Below are positions 1 through 10,624 of a stretch of DNA of 64,000 nt, one piece after another. How positions within the stretch are numbered: the stretch's first letter is position 1; each line of letters starts with the position of its first letter. The stretch lies in assembly GCA_021307315.1 (NCBI GenBank), contig JAJSPD010000029.1:372001-436000 (forward strand), given 5' to 3'. Source of the DNA: Bisporella sp. PMI_857. Its lineage: Eukaryota > Ascomycota > Leotiomycetes > Helotiales > Helotiaceae. The notes under the pieces are model-generated. The model did not search any database and had not been told where the DNA came from. It saw only the letters and a program-made list of their open reading frames with translations. The position numbers and the translations under genes are program-made.

Positions 1-571
1 GTAGAGAAGGTGAAAGAGTGTCGACATAACGTAGGTTTGGATTTGCTTCCTGTCGACCTGACCTTGCTACACGCTCCTCAAATCGCCGAAGGTAAGTAGG
101 CATTGTTACCCTCTGTTGACTGCTTTCTCATCTTTCGAAGGCTGGCACGCCATCTTTGGCGCAATCCGTCACAGGAGCTCGCTTCCTGACGACATTCGAG
201 AGATTGCAATATGTCGCACTGGTTTGATCAATCGCGCCTGGTACGAGTGGGGCATCCATAGTTCTATTCTTCTTGAATCTAAAAATTTCAACGAAGAGAA
301 ACTCTCCGTTGTCAAGCAAGCCCATCCGACCTGCCCGGGGCCTCTCGACGATAGACAATGGGCGACCTTACGCTACGCAGATGCGATAACACGGCATGTC
401 ACTGTTCCCCAAGAAATATTTGATGCAGTGAAAGCAGTCGGGTTCACTCAACAACAAATCGTTGAGCTAACCGCCACTATCGCGGGCTACAATATGGTAA
501 GCCGTTTCTTAGTTGCGTTAGACATCGCAGAAGTAAATGACAAGGCACCGGAGTGGGCAGAGACGACTTGA
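1..571 (+). CDS. Carboxymuconolactone decarboxylase-family protein (5' partial)
   Basis: The frame is open from base 1, so the gene starts upstream of the window. Exon 1 runs to 91; an intron at 92-140 (49 nt, GTAAGT donor) joins it to the exon 141-571 ending in TGA. Splicing gives the family signature LTLLHAPQIAEGWHAIFGAI followed by SLPDDIREIAICR, and then an EWGIH stretch, as in fungal members of the AhpD/CMD fold. Known members act on carboxymuconolactone (beta-ketoadipate pathway) or as AhpD-like thiol reductases. The CxxC of AhpD is absent, which favours a CMD-like role. It is tail-to-tail with the P450 gene and next to ring-cleavage genes, so a part in aromatic breakdown is inferred. 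The exact substrate is unknown. Confidence 0.8.
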
Positions 572-965
572 AGGGACGTAAAGATATGAAGAGTGGGGGT
601 GAAGCAGGAGATTATTGGCAGGTTTAAACTAGAAGGTCTATCATCGCTTCAGCTACAAAATATACTAGAGGGGCCAAAAATAGACAATCTAGGGACCTTA
701 TTCGGAACATGATGATAACATATGTCAATCACTCTTACTGAGAGTTCCCCAAGGCTAAATCGATAAACACACTTTCAAAGATTATCATATGCCCATCACT
801 AGTGTTGAAAGTTCACCAAGGCCAAAGCAGTAAATACATTCTCAGATACTAAAGCGACTCATGTAACACAAGCATCAAGCTTCGCATACAGAACTTGGAG
901 ACCCGTTGAACCTCGTCTTTTACCTATTACATCAGTATTTAGTCTCAAGTCCTCCTTCCAACTTC
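572..965. other. Intergenic, with an imperfect tandem duplication
   Basis: This is the shared 3' flank of the convergent CMD-like and P450 genes. It contains two adjacent related units of about 67 bp (719-785 and 786-852), each starting CATATG and sharing a central CCAAGGC core. No gene is seen. Confidence 0.6.
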
Positions 966-2525
966 TCACTTCGCCGTCCCCGGTTGCCTCCTGCGCACTA
1001 TGACGTTGACATTTTTCTGTTGCTGGAACCACTCTCGCTGTAGTGTCCACGTCTTGTCCCCCGTTAACTCGAAGGCGTACTTGTGCAAGATTGAAGGCAG
1101 GAGTTTGTACATTTCGGTGTTGGCGATATGCTTCCCGATGCAGATCCTCTTGCCGTATCCAAACTGGAGAAAGTGTCGCTCCATGTTTGCCGCCGCCCGT
1201 TCTCCGTGGCGAATCCAGCGTTCTGGAATAAACTCATCCGCATCGTCTCCAAAGATCCCGTGGTCCATCTGCACCACGGCTGCGTTCATGCCTACTTCAT
1301 ACCCACCAGGGAAGTACGTACCACAGATATCGGCTCCCCCAGGAGGCACGACACGTGGTAAGCTGAGGCCGAGCGAGGGGTGAAGTCTAGTGGCTTCGGT
1401 CACCACTGCGCGCAGATATGGCAGTCTGTTAGAATCGCTGAAGCGTATCGGGTAGGTGAGTTTTTTATCAGCGAAGGCTGTATCGATCTCCTCTTGAAGT
1501 TTGACGAGCTTCTGCGGATGTTTGTGGAGGAAGTAAAAGATCGCGGTGAGTGCGGTGGAAGTTGTGTCAGATCCGGCAAAGATGATAGCAAATATTTCGG
1601 CAACCACATCTAGCATGCTAAAATTATTATTTTTGTCTTTATCGTTGGCGACATCGATTAGCTTGCTAAGGCCATCGTTAGGATTGACAACCTTCTTAGC
1701 TGCTATGTCGTCCAATCTCTGTTTCAATGTAGAATGTGCTTGTGCCTTGACTGTGAAGAATCCTAAGACCCCGGCCCGCGTTCTAGAAGACAAGAGCTGG
1801 CTCAGATGAACGATAGTTTGGAAGCCATAAGGGACGTAAGCAATCGCCGTGATCGGTTTGGTGAGGACCTCCAATAGCTCGGCCCAGCCGTTGACGTCGG
1901 TATTGTCGCGAATGAACCCCAATCCACCCTCCTGACCGTAGAACATCTCGCCGACGACATCAAATGTGTATTTTCGCATCCAGGTTGACATGTCGACAGT
2001 TTCTCCGGAGGTGGCAAATTGCTCCATTCGTTGCTCAAAGAGATCTATCACCCTATCCACACATGGTTCGTACTCCAGTACGGCCGCCTGGGTGTAGATA
2101 TGGGCAACCGCTCTTCGGCGTGCGGTATGAACTTTGTCATCCCTGATGACGAAGTTGTCTGGAGTCGGAGAGATTTTTGCATCGAATGGTAGGTAAAATT
2201 TCGACTTGAGAAAGTTTGCTTTAGGGCCATATATTGGTTCAATTGCTGCAGGATTTGCAATCTGAATATGGCCAGGTGCAAGCCGGACGTTTGGGCCATA
2301 TTTGCGGTGGATTTCGAGCTGATAACTCTTATAATCACTGGTGATAATGGCTCGGTAGTACCATAGAGAGGTAATGGATGCCCAGAATGGTCCCGGGAAG
2401 TCTTTCAACGGGTGGAAATAGCGATTGTAGACTGCAACACTGAGCAAGTAGAATGTGAACAAGGCTACAGCTGATTGGAGGACAGAACTGAGGTCGGTTT
2501 GGAGGAGGATATCTGGAAGCAACAT
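966..2525 (-). CDS. Cytochrome P450 monooxygenase (pisatin demethylase-like)
   Basis: A 519-residue intronless gene starting at the ATG at 2525. An N-terminal membrane anchor lies at about residues 14-33, followed by the proline-rich hinge FHPLKDFPGP, so the protein is expected in the ER membrane. The I-helix motif AGSDTT is at 317-322 and the K-helix ExxR (EATR) at 377-380. The heme loop FGYGKRICIG is at 455-464, with Cys462 as the predicted heme ligand. All catalytic landmarks are intact. Overall it resembles fungal group E-I enzymes of the pisatin demethylase/benzoate hydroxylase type, which hydroxylate or demethylate aromatic and phenolic substrates. It is divergent from the dienelactone hydrolase gene with 773 bp between start codons. 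Inferred role: hydroxylation or O-demethylation that prepares an aromatic ring for cleavage. Confidence 0.93.
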   Translation of the reverse strand: MLLPDILLQTDLSSVLQSAVALFTFYLLSVAVYNRYFHPLKDFPGPFWASITSLWYYRAIITSDYKSYQLEIHRKYGPNVRLAPGHIQIANPAAIEPIYGPKANFLKSKFYLPFDAKISPTPDNFVIRDDKVHTARRRAVAHIYTQAAVLEYEPCVDRVIDLFEQRMEQFATSGETVDMSTWMRKYTFDVVGEMFYGQEGGLGFIRDNTDVNGWAELLEVLTKPITAIAYVPYGFQTIVHLSQLLSSRTRAGVLGFFTVKAQAHSTLKQRLDDIAAKKVVNPNDGLSKLIDVANDKDKNNNFSMLDVVAEIFAIIFAGSDTTSTALTAIFYFLHKHPQKLVKLQEEIDTAFADKKLTYPIRFSDSNRLPYLRAVVTEATRLHPSLGLSLPRVVPPGGADICGTYFPGGYEVGMNAAVVQMDHGIFGDDADEFIPERWIRHGERAAANMERHFLQFGYGKRICIGKHIANTEMYKLLPSILHKYAFELTGDKTWTLQREWFQQQKNVNVIVRRRQPGTAK

Positions 2526-3298
2526 GATGGCTAACGCTTGATTCGAGAGGAACGAAGTGCAGGGCTAGAAGGATGACAAGAAAACGGAAGACACTATTTA
2601 TCAACAGAGGTCGAATTCCGCAGTGTCATATTGCTTTATGCTCATGGGGATACAGGGGCTATCGGGAATAGCGTTGGGACTGTGGGAATAACAATGGGAT
2701 TCACTGGATTAACAATTTGTGTCTCTCAATGGATTCTTGAGGCCGTTGGCGAGAATTGAAACTCATCTCAACTCAACTGAACATGCATCCCCCGGTTCGA
2801 AACCCTTGCAATAGCAATTCCTCTTATCAACATTTGATAATCCCTACGTGCTATGATTCCTTCCCGCCATTAGCGTCCGCCGTTAGCGGTGGGGTTTTTC
2901 CCGGGAGAATGCAGATCGGACTCGCTACTCCAGTATAGCGCGAGGTCGAGAGTAGAGCTTTTGCCGAGAGCGTAGTTTTGCCAAGAGTGTAGGGTAGTAC
3001 CTCCACGTTGAACCCCCAAACAAACAAAGGAGCATCGGGCAGATCGAAGCGAGTACCAAATAATGGAAATAATCGATTCGATAATGGCACGATCACGAAG
3101 AATAAGGTTGAGTCATGTGGAGTGCCGATATAATTCGTCAGCTACCAAAGCCAGTGCGAGACGGGGAAGCAGCCACTCGCAGCAGGTGAAATACATCTCC
3201 CAGTCCATCTCGCGATCTCATGTGTCTACTACTGCCCATATTATTTTTCTCCCACGCAATCACTCCAAGAATTGCAAGTTTTTGCTGACGACTAAAAC
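2526..3298. promoter_or_regulatory. Divergent promoter region, P450 / dienelactone hydrolase
   Basis: 773 bp between the start codons of two divergent cluster genes. It includes short GC-rich runs (AGGGG near 2655, CCCCC near 2789) and a 12-bp near-direct repeat of the CCGCC(A/G)TTAGCG type around 2868-2892. No ORF of note. Confidence 0.45.
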
Positions 3299-4230
3299 AT
3301 GACATCCAACGCTCCAGGAAGTTGCTGCTACAAAGGCGTCAAGCATGAGGGTCAGCCGCGCGGACGCATCGAAAACATAGGCGAGACAGAAGTCTATGTG
3401 AGTGAGCCATCAGCGTCAGCATCAAACGGCCACGGCATCGTCTAGTAAACAATCCTTTTCTATCTCAGGACCGTCATCACTGGTGGCTGATCAAGTCCTA
3501 GTCTGACCGATATCATCGGGCACAAATTCATCAACGCTCAACTTCTCGCAGACCAATATGCTGAAAACGGGTATGTCTGATACTCGATTTAAGCCAGCTT
3601 CTTTTGCTAAATGTTGCATCACAGATATGTCGTGATTATGCCTGACATTTTTCACGGCGACCCGGTGCCTCTCAACAGCGACATGGCTACCTTCAGCGTG
3701 CCAACATGGGTTTCAGGGGTCTACGGAGAAAAGAAAGTCCCTCACACTCCGCCATCAATTGACCCAATTGTGAAAGCTAGTATTGCGGCCCTTCGTGAGA
3801 AGTACAACTGCAAGGTGAGGATGCAGCAAGCACGAGGAACAATGCCTGGTGCTAATGGGCACAGAAACTGGCTTTGGCAGGATACTGCTTCGGCGCCAAA
3901 TATGTTGTCCGATTCCTGACCTCTAATAACATCAGTGCCGGCTTCATTGGGCACCCAGCAATGATCGACCAGAAGGAACTGGAAGCGGTCACGGGTCCTT
4001 TGGCTATGGCCGCGGCAGAGATAGATGACATATTTCCCCAGAAACTACGGCACGAATCCGAGAACACTCTCAAGAAGCTTGGTGTTCCCTATCAAATCAA
4101 CCTCTATTCAGGAGTTGTGCATGGATTTGGAGTTAGGTGTAATCCCAAAGTGAAGACGGAGAAATTTGCAAAGGAGTCGGCTTTTTTCCAAGCTCTACAA
4201 TGGTTCGAGGAGCACCTCAAAGACGAGTAG
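3299..4230 (+). CDS. Dienelactone hydrolase family protein
   Basis: Four exons: 3299-3444, 3502-3570, 3625-3814 and 3865-4230, totalling 771 nt (256 residues). The introns have GTAAAC, GTATGT and GTGAGG donors. An alpha/beta-hydrolase of the dienelactone hydrolase (DLH) family, which opens the lactone made after ortho ring cleavage of (chloro)catechols. Landmarks are LTDIIGHKFINAQLLADQYA, then VVIMPDIFHGDP. The nucleophile is Cys143 in GYCFGAKY, the acid Asp189 or Asp190, and His221 in VVHGFG, so the Cys-Asp-His triad is complete. The first intron is the least certain; it was chosen because it alone removes the stop codons and restores the family motif. The gene sits between the P450 and the intradiol dioxygenase, which fits a step downstream of ring cleavage. 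Confidence 0.9.
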
Positions 4231-4725
4231 GACTTGATTTCCATAAATATCTGGCAGCTTCATGCCTAACATTGCCAAAATACAAATCATAGACTTGCCT
4301 CCAAATTCCCGTGGCTTTTAAAGAGTAGTACTAGCATGCGATGTATTTAGAGTTGAATCATGCTCCCTATTCGATAGCCACATCCACAGGCGCGTCCAAT
4401 CGCTCATTTCTGCAAAATCAGAGCCTTTAGTCACCCTTAGAAAGCCCCTATATAGAAGCTGATGACACTTTCCAATCATCAAGCCAAATCGCAATGTTCT
4501 CTACACTATCTAGCATATATAGTAATATATCCTATTATGGTCACAAGCCATGACAAAACCTACAACAGCCATGAAGAATCCTCAAATACTACACTTCTAC
4601 CACCGACCCCCGCCCACCCCCCCCCCCCCCCCCCCCTCCCTAACTTTCCAACACCGATGCTTGCTCTCACCGCATGACTACAAGTAAATGAATTGGCAGC
4701 CGGAGAAAGTCTTCGACCATCAAAA
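4231..4725. repeat. Intergenic with a 20-base poly-C run
   Basis: Convergent 3' flank of the hydrolase and dioxygenase genes. A pure run of 20 C residues spans 4617-4636 within a C-rich tract; its true length is uncertain because such runs are error-prone. No gene is seen. Confidence 0.6.
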
Positions 4726-5859
4726 CTAGTCAACATCTTCGATTGGCAACCCATTCCAAAATTTGTACTTTATCCCCGCAGCATCAAGCACCTGTCTCGT
4801 TTTCTCATCTCTTATTCTTTTCGTGTCTTCGTCGCTCACGAGCACGAAGTCACGCTTCAAAAGTTTAGTTCCAGGCTTCACACCATATGCATTAGCCGTT
4901 GCCTCGTCGGTCTCGTGGATATCCACAAGGAGCGAACTCTTGACCCCAAAGACTGCATCGGATACTTCGAATGGATCTCCACGAAGGTATAAAGCTCTGA
5001 GAGGCAACTTTCTTTAGCCGTGGATCGTTCTACAAGAATAGGAACTTAACCACTTACGTAATCAAATGATCATAACCTTCCTTCTCAAACATGAAGTGCA
5101 TATGGCTCGGCCTATATGGGTGTCGATGTAGCTTCACGAGAAGTTTCCCGACAGGTCCGTCATGAGGGATCGGATATGGAACGGGGTTGATGGCCTTGAA
5201 CCAAAATACGCCATTCTTGTCGCTCTTGATAATGCCTCTACCATCAGGGACCTGTCGATCTGCGTACTGGGTGTCGTAATGACCACTCGAGTCCGTCTCC
5301 CAGATGTCAACCGCGACCCCTTCGATCGGTCGGCCATTGGTGTCTTTTATGGTACAGAGTACCAACAAAGGCTCGCCTTTAGGGTCGTGTGATAGCAATT
5401 CTCCATTTGCGAGGTCTAGAGCATCGTGGGTATGGAATGGTCCTAAAAGTGTGCCTTCTGTTGACTCCGGTGGTTTCGGATGATTGATGGAATCGACAAC
5501 GAGCGACAAGCCAAGAATGTCGGAAAGGAGGATGAATTCCTACTAACGAACATGCCGTTAGTTTATAACCCGGACTATTATGAATCCTAGCTGGCTTGTT
5601 GGGATTATCATACCTGCCGCAGCTCTGTACAGGTGTGGCCGACTTCCGTCAAGAACTGGATACTTGCCATCCATTCTTCCGAGGTCAATCTGGTCTCTCT
5701 CGCAAAGTCGTGGAGATGGGTGACCAGCCGCTTCATCAAGAACTTCAGGCGAGGGTCTTCACAAAGGGAGTTGATGGTGTGAACATTCTGCGTGATGTTA
5801 TCTGCAGAAAGGTCCTTCATCGGTGGGATCTTGTCCCTAATCTCATAAGGATCCAACAT
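4726..5859 (-). CDS. Intradiol ring-cleavage dioxygenase (catechol/hydroxyquinol 1,2-dioxygenase type)
   Basis: Three exons on the minus strand: 5859-5614, 5539-5058 and 4996-4726, totalling 999 nt (332 residues). This non-heme Fe(III) enzyme splits catechol-type rings between the two hydroxyls (ortho cleavage). The N-terminal helical dimerisation domain (residues 1 to about 90) ends in the family motif RQEFILLSDILGLS, which is restored only by splicing. The predicted iron ligands are all present: Tyr170 (GHYDTQ), Tyr204 (PYPIPHDGPVG), His228 and His230 (YRPSHMHF). No signal peptide, so cytosolic action is likely. The substrate (catechol, hydroxyquinol or a substituted form) cannot be told from sequence alone. 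Divergent from the NmrA-like gene. Confidence 0.93.
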
Positions 5860-6681
5860 TGCGAAAGTGAAGCGACAAACAAGAAGTAGAAGTAGCCTAA
5901 CAGCAGCGAGGGTGAAGGGATCGAAGGAGTTCGTCTACTTTTGTCTGGGCGAGTCGACAAAATCACTCTGCGGTATACCTGGTAGGTAGTTTTGTTCGTT
6001 TCGTTTCCCCTTGAACGATAAAGACTTTGTTTGGTTGATGAAAGACCACCCTCTCGATCCGAATCCAGCAGATATACTATATTGTATGTATGCGTGTAGA
6101 CCTAGGTACCTATGTAGTGCGACGACCGAGACTGAGGCTTGTTAACATCGCTATTTTTGCCGTTATGTAATGCCAGCGTTCATGCCTTTGAACATCCCCG
6201 TGGTCAGGGTCGGTCAGCTCTCCTCTCACCTAACCCCTCCACCCCTCCACCTCCGATCCAGCCCAGGGGACAGGTGGGGTAGGTAGTCACGCCTCAGAGA
6301 GTGGGGTACTGTTGTAGCTTTGCGCTTGCAGATGTTGTTGATGACTATTAACTACCGGAGGAATGTCGACCTGGCTCTAGAAGTGGTGGAGAACGAGGGG
6401 AACGCCGATGGTAAAAGTCAAAAGGGTGCAGAAGTGGCAGAAAGGGCAACATCTGTCGCCTGGAGTGTAGCAACGTGACTTGACCTGTCGAGGTAGTGGG
6501 CTCCGGGAGACTTGCCAATATTATTGCTGGCGGTATAGTGATAGAGAGATGCATATATAGATCAAGATCATAATATCATACGCCCCGTTAAACCCGCGTA
6601 TGTAATAACTCGATTCAGCCTCGACCTCTCGCTCGCCTTCGACACATTCCAAACCTTTAGAACCCAAACCGCCGGACCACG
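5860..6681. promoter_or_regulatory. Divergent promoter region, dioxygenase / NmrA-like gene
   Basis: 822 bp separate the two start codons. Two head-to-tail copies of the 8-mer ACCCCTCC (6233-6240 and 6241-6248) are followed by ACCTCC, with GGGG runs just downstream (about 6266-6281). Such C/G-rich direct repeats are plausible sites for an Adr1/Msn2-type C2H2 factor, and one is encoded at the cluster edge. That link is inference. Confidence 0.4.
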
Positions 6682-7611
6682 ATGCCCGAACTCATCGCTC
6701 TCACCTGCGCCTCTGGCAAGCAATGTAGCCAAATCATCCCACGCCTCTATCCACAATCATCGCTCTACAAGCTTCGACTCGTCGTAAAATCGCCATCCTC
6801 GCTCGCGCGTCTGCAAGAAAAGTATCCCGACGCAGAGGTCATTCGAGCTAATCTCAATGACCCACACGATTGCGAGAAGATTGTGGACGGTGCCAGCGTG
6901 GTATACTACGTCAGTCCGGGCTTCGAACCCCACGAGGCACGGTACGGCATCAATGTCGTCGCCGCGGCGGTCGAAGAGTCAAAAAAGCCGGGCTCAAAAT
7001 TCTCCCATTTTATCTTCAGTTCCGTCCTGCACACCCATCTCCGGAAGATGCTGAACCACGATCGTAAGCGGGAGATCGAAGAGTATCTGTGCGAATCTCC
7101 CCTGGCTTGGACAGTGTTGCAACCCAGCCATTTTATGGACAACACGATAGCCCGGATCCTACAACTTAAATATTCGCCAGAACCAGACCCAGTCTTTATG
7201 GCCACTCAGAACCCAGAGATTGCCTTTTCCTTCTCTTGCGTGTACGACTTTGCTGAAGCCTCGGTCAAGGTGATCGAAGAGCGATCGAAGCATTTCTATG
7301 CAACATACCAGATCGTAAGCACCTGGCCCACCAAATACGTCGACTACATCCAGACCATTGGAACCGTCATCGGAAAGAACATCAAGATCAAGCAGGCACC
7401 ATACGAACAAGTGATAGAAATCTACGCGAAGAACATCTTTGGCGACTCCAATGTGGAGCTTGGACTGAAAGAGGGGCCGGCTAGGATGCTGTTGTATTAC
7501 AATGGGAGAGGCTTGCCTGGAAACCCGCGTGTCACAGAATGGTTGCTGAACCGGCCACCGACGTCTCCTGTAGACTTGGCCAAAATACTACTTGCTGCTT
7601 CAGCCAAATAA
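6682..7611 (+). CDS. NmrA-like NAD(P)-binding oxidoreductase / regulator
   Basis: A single-exon gene of 309 residues with a clean ATG at 6682. It is an atypical short-chain dehydrogenase of the NmrA/HSCARG type. A beta-strand and nucleotide loop (LIALTCASGKQC) sit at the N-terminus, then DAEVIRANLNDP, DGASVVYYV, a substrate-side helix and LQPSHFMDN. The canonical GxxGxxG loop is replaced by ASGKQCSQ and no Tyr-x-x-x-Lys catalytic pair is obvious. It may therefore be a redox-sensing or quinone-binding protein rather than a dehydrogenase. Family members include the nitrogen regulator NmrA and reductases in secondary-metabolite clusters. Divergent from the dioxygenase gene and likely part of the same cluster. 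Confidence 0.85.
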   Translation: MPELIALTCASGKQCSQIIPRLYPQSSLYKLRLVVKSPSSLARLQEKYPDAEVIRANLNDPHDCEKIVDGASVVYYVSPGFEPHEARYGINVVAAAVEESKKPGSKFSHFIFSSVLHTHLRKMLNHDRKREIEEYLCESPLAWTVLQPSHFMDNTIARILQLKYSPEPDPVFMATQNPEIAFSFSCVYDFAEASVKVIEERSKHFYATYQIVSTWPTKYVDYIQTIGTVIGKNIKIKQAPYEQVIEIYAKNIFGDSNVELGLKEGPARMLLYYNGRGLPGNPRVTEWLLNRPPTSPVDLAKILLAASAK

Positions 7612-8110
7612 GGTGCTCTGTGAATTTAAGGAGGGCTACAGACAGATTATGTGCAGTATTTGGTGCTTGGCGTCTATTGGAGCAGGAAAAGGGGAATACC
7701 TAGTTAACTATTAGCCGGTCTCTGTTCTGCAAAGGGTAAACTAAACTACGTCTGTTCGTTCACAAAGAGAATATTATGATAATAAAATATTGGGTCACTG
7801 CATTAATGGATGACATACAGTCGTTTGGGACGCATGGTCAATTACGTTCACTTGTCCTGCCAGACCGAGCCTATTGCAATGACTGGCCACTTAATTGTTA
7901 TTAGGCAAGGGACTAATAGAACCATTCATGTGGCCTATAGGGCACGACTTCGTGAGACTCGTAGTGGTGCTCGCATAGCATGGCTCGCCACATTCGTTCC
8001 ATACCTTCGATACGGTATGCCGACACAGTTCCTTGCTCTCTCGGTAGTCGAAAGCCTTGGTCAAACCCGTGAAAGCGCCAAATAGATTGCTCTGTAGATA
8101 TACTTACCCC
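7612..8110. other. Intergenic, no gene seen
   Basis: Convergent 3' flank of the NmrA-like gene and the C2H2 regulator. The 91-codon plus-strand ORF at 7810-8085 shows no family likeness and is not called. Confidence 0.5.
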
Positions 8111-10624
8111 TTAAGATGGCAGACTTTCAGCAAATATCTTTAACGCGTCTCCAAGAACCGATTGAATACCCCATATAGCACAACATTCAAATATTAAAGC
8201 CCAAGCGTAGACCAACTGCGTCGAGTAAGGTTTTTGTGCATTTGCCGGGTCCATATCAACTTCTCCGAGTGTCTCTCTCACAAGTCGGACACACTCTATC
8301 TCATCAGGGGTCCATTCAACCTCGGGGCGAGTTGAAACTTCCCTCATCCAAGCACTCGAGAACAGGCCTGCATATATAAATCAGCATTGCCACATAGAGA
8401 ATAGATGGCCCAAAAAACCCACAGCATTCGATTGAGACGAGGTGGACCTGCACGCTATGTGGGGACTTGGTTCCCCAGGATTTCAGGGCCATCCCCAACT
8501 TGACCCGCGTTCGCAGTGCGTTGATAGCGTGCAGAACAGTCGCTATGCTTGAACTTCTAATCGTTATAGAGAGCGTCTTCATGCTCCGTGCAATTTCCTC
8601 AACGTTATGAGTAAGTATAGCGGATCGGACAGGCGAGAAGTCGGTGTGCAATCGCATGTGCACCAGTCGAAGAAGGGCGGCAGCATTCGATGAGACGGCT
8701 CCGCGAGGATTGCGAGGCGACAAAGAAGATTCCGCGTTCTCTTCCCAGCAGACATGCCACCTCTGAACAGTGATATAGAACATCGACAAATAGTCTGATA
8801 CGCTGTTGGTCGTCCATATATCTTGTTGAAACCTCCACATCCGCTGCGCGATGGCATGTAGCATGACATATGTCCCGAAACTGCTCATTTTGACGGCCTG
8901 TAGTTGTGGTGTTGGCGACAAGAGAGAGTCCAAGGCTTCCAAAAACCGGACAGGGGAATGAGGGGAATGATTTCTGCCTTCAAGCCACGACTCGGGTGTG
9001 GGGGATGTCCACTCGGTCTCCTCAGAGGGGAGGAGAGTATTGTTCATTTCCCAATTCAGAAGCGCGGGCGCAACATTAAAGCAGATGTTCAAGTTGCTAA
9101 GATAGCAGAAAGCTGCGGATTTTGTCCTGTGACTGAATTACTTCACCGTTCCATAGCCGAGTATAGAAGGTCAAACCATACCTCACTACTGTTTCGTACT
9201 CGATCCACCTCTCCCATTCCGTGAGCAAGTCCAAATTATTATCTAGGACATCGAGCTCAGGCGTTTTCTTCAAACGGATGGTCTACACAGTTCAATAACT
9301 TTATTAAAAGGTGCTTAGATATTATAAGACGTATATAAGGCTTACATTTGCCAAAAGGGACGCCCAGGACAAGGCTTCATTGAAAGTGGCAAGCTCGCCG
9401 CTAATTGTGCCCAAAGCCATCAAGATCAAGATCGACTGAATTAGCCATATTGGCTGCTCCGTCGTCCACGCACGACTCGACCCGAGCTGCCATTAGTTAG
9501 AGATTCTACGAGGCTCAAAGAAGGAGGGACTTCTTTACATATTTTGTGACCGAGAGGCGGGCTGCTATATACAGTTTCTGAGAGGTTTTGTGTTCTTTAT
9601 GGTAACCAGCGCTCATGGCGGCCATGGCCAACAGGAGGCAGGGATGGGCCGTCTCTGCTTTCCAGGTTGGAACGTGAACGCATGGAAGATATAGGAGAAA
9701 GACTTCGAAGAAACTTGTGACTAATCTCTCAAGGGCCAAACACGATGGGATGTCAAAGCTCCTCCTTTCTTGACCCTGTATTCATTTCTTATCAACCTCG
9801 ACACTACGGAAGCTTTGATAAGCTCAGTACTTACCAGATTGGTTACACTGGCTACCTCTTCCACCAATTGAAGTCTTTTGGCTGCGGAGACTTCGGTCGA
9901 CCCACGCCAAAATCGATGACTGAGTTCGGTTGAGAGACTCGAGGGCGGGGAAGTTGTCGGAGGCGGATTTGGATTTAGAAAAGGTATATCTGTGATATTA
10001 TTGAAATACTTGTTTGATCCTCCATCATAGTTGCTGAATACCCATTCATTTGAGTTGATCCCATAATCCATATCACCCAGAAAAGCACTCATTGTGCCGC
10101 TGAGATCCAAGATTGGTTGAGTAATACTGGGAGGTACAAGGAGGCTGTCCTGGTAGTCCTCCAGTTCCATTATTGGTTCAACCGCCAATGATGTCGGCTG
10201 CGGAGCTGTTATATTATCCTCTTGGTGCTGTGATGGCGATTCCCTCTGCCTCTGCTCCATAGCGGCAGGCTCTACTACGTCACGGTCCAGCACCGCCATC
10301 GGCGCAGGAGGTGAGTTACTGGTCACGGCGACTTGAGGGATGCGAGGATGATAGCGCAAATGATGGCGCTTGACCACATCCTTGCGCGTGAAGGTGCTGT
10401 TGCAATGGATGCATTTGAACGGTTTCTCGTTCCGGTCTGACCATTTCGCACGTCAGACTCCGGTGAACCAACATATATATATATATGCATGACATATGCC
10501 TACGGGGGTTCTTACGTGAACGCATGTGTCTTGTGAGGTGCTCAGTGCGTGCAAATGTCCGATCACAACTTGAGCATTTCAACGAATCCTTCCTCTGAGT
10601 CGCTTCTCCCGAGGCGAGATCCAT
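8111..10624 (-). CDS. C2H2 zinc-finger transcription factor with fungal-specific regulatory domain (Adr1-like fingers)
   Basis: Seven exons: 10624-10516, 10436-9835, 9775-9539, 9486-9346, 9282-9182, 9096-8423 and 8367-8111, totalling 2121 nt (706 residues). Two tandem C2H2 fingers lie at residues about 15-65. The first is C-SSC...RTEHLTRHMRSH and the second begins CIHCNSTFTRKD. Intron 1 lies in the last His codon of finger 1. The linker NEKPFKC and the finger spacing resemble yeast Adr1, which binds GGRG-type sites. An acidic, proline-rich linker follows, then a long helical region typical of the fungal-specific TF domain (LYLPCVHVPTW, GTISGELATFNEALSW, CLFSSAWM). The ATG at 10624 is chosen because the longer frame upstream starts at a GTG. 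Its place at the edge of the catabolic genes suggests a pathway-specific regulator. Confidence 0.88.

Noticed and set aside
2788..2806. GGTTCGAAACC resembles a tRNA B box
   Set aside because: The flanks do not form a T-arm stem, and no anticodon arm or acceptor stem is found around it.
4560..4754. Frame with poly-Gly/Pro over the poly-C run
   Set aside because: It is a by-product of the homopolymer tract and overlaps the dioxygenase 3' end. No family likeness.
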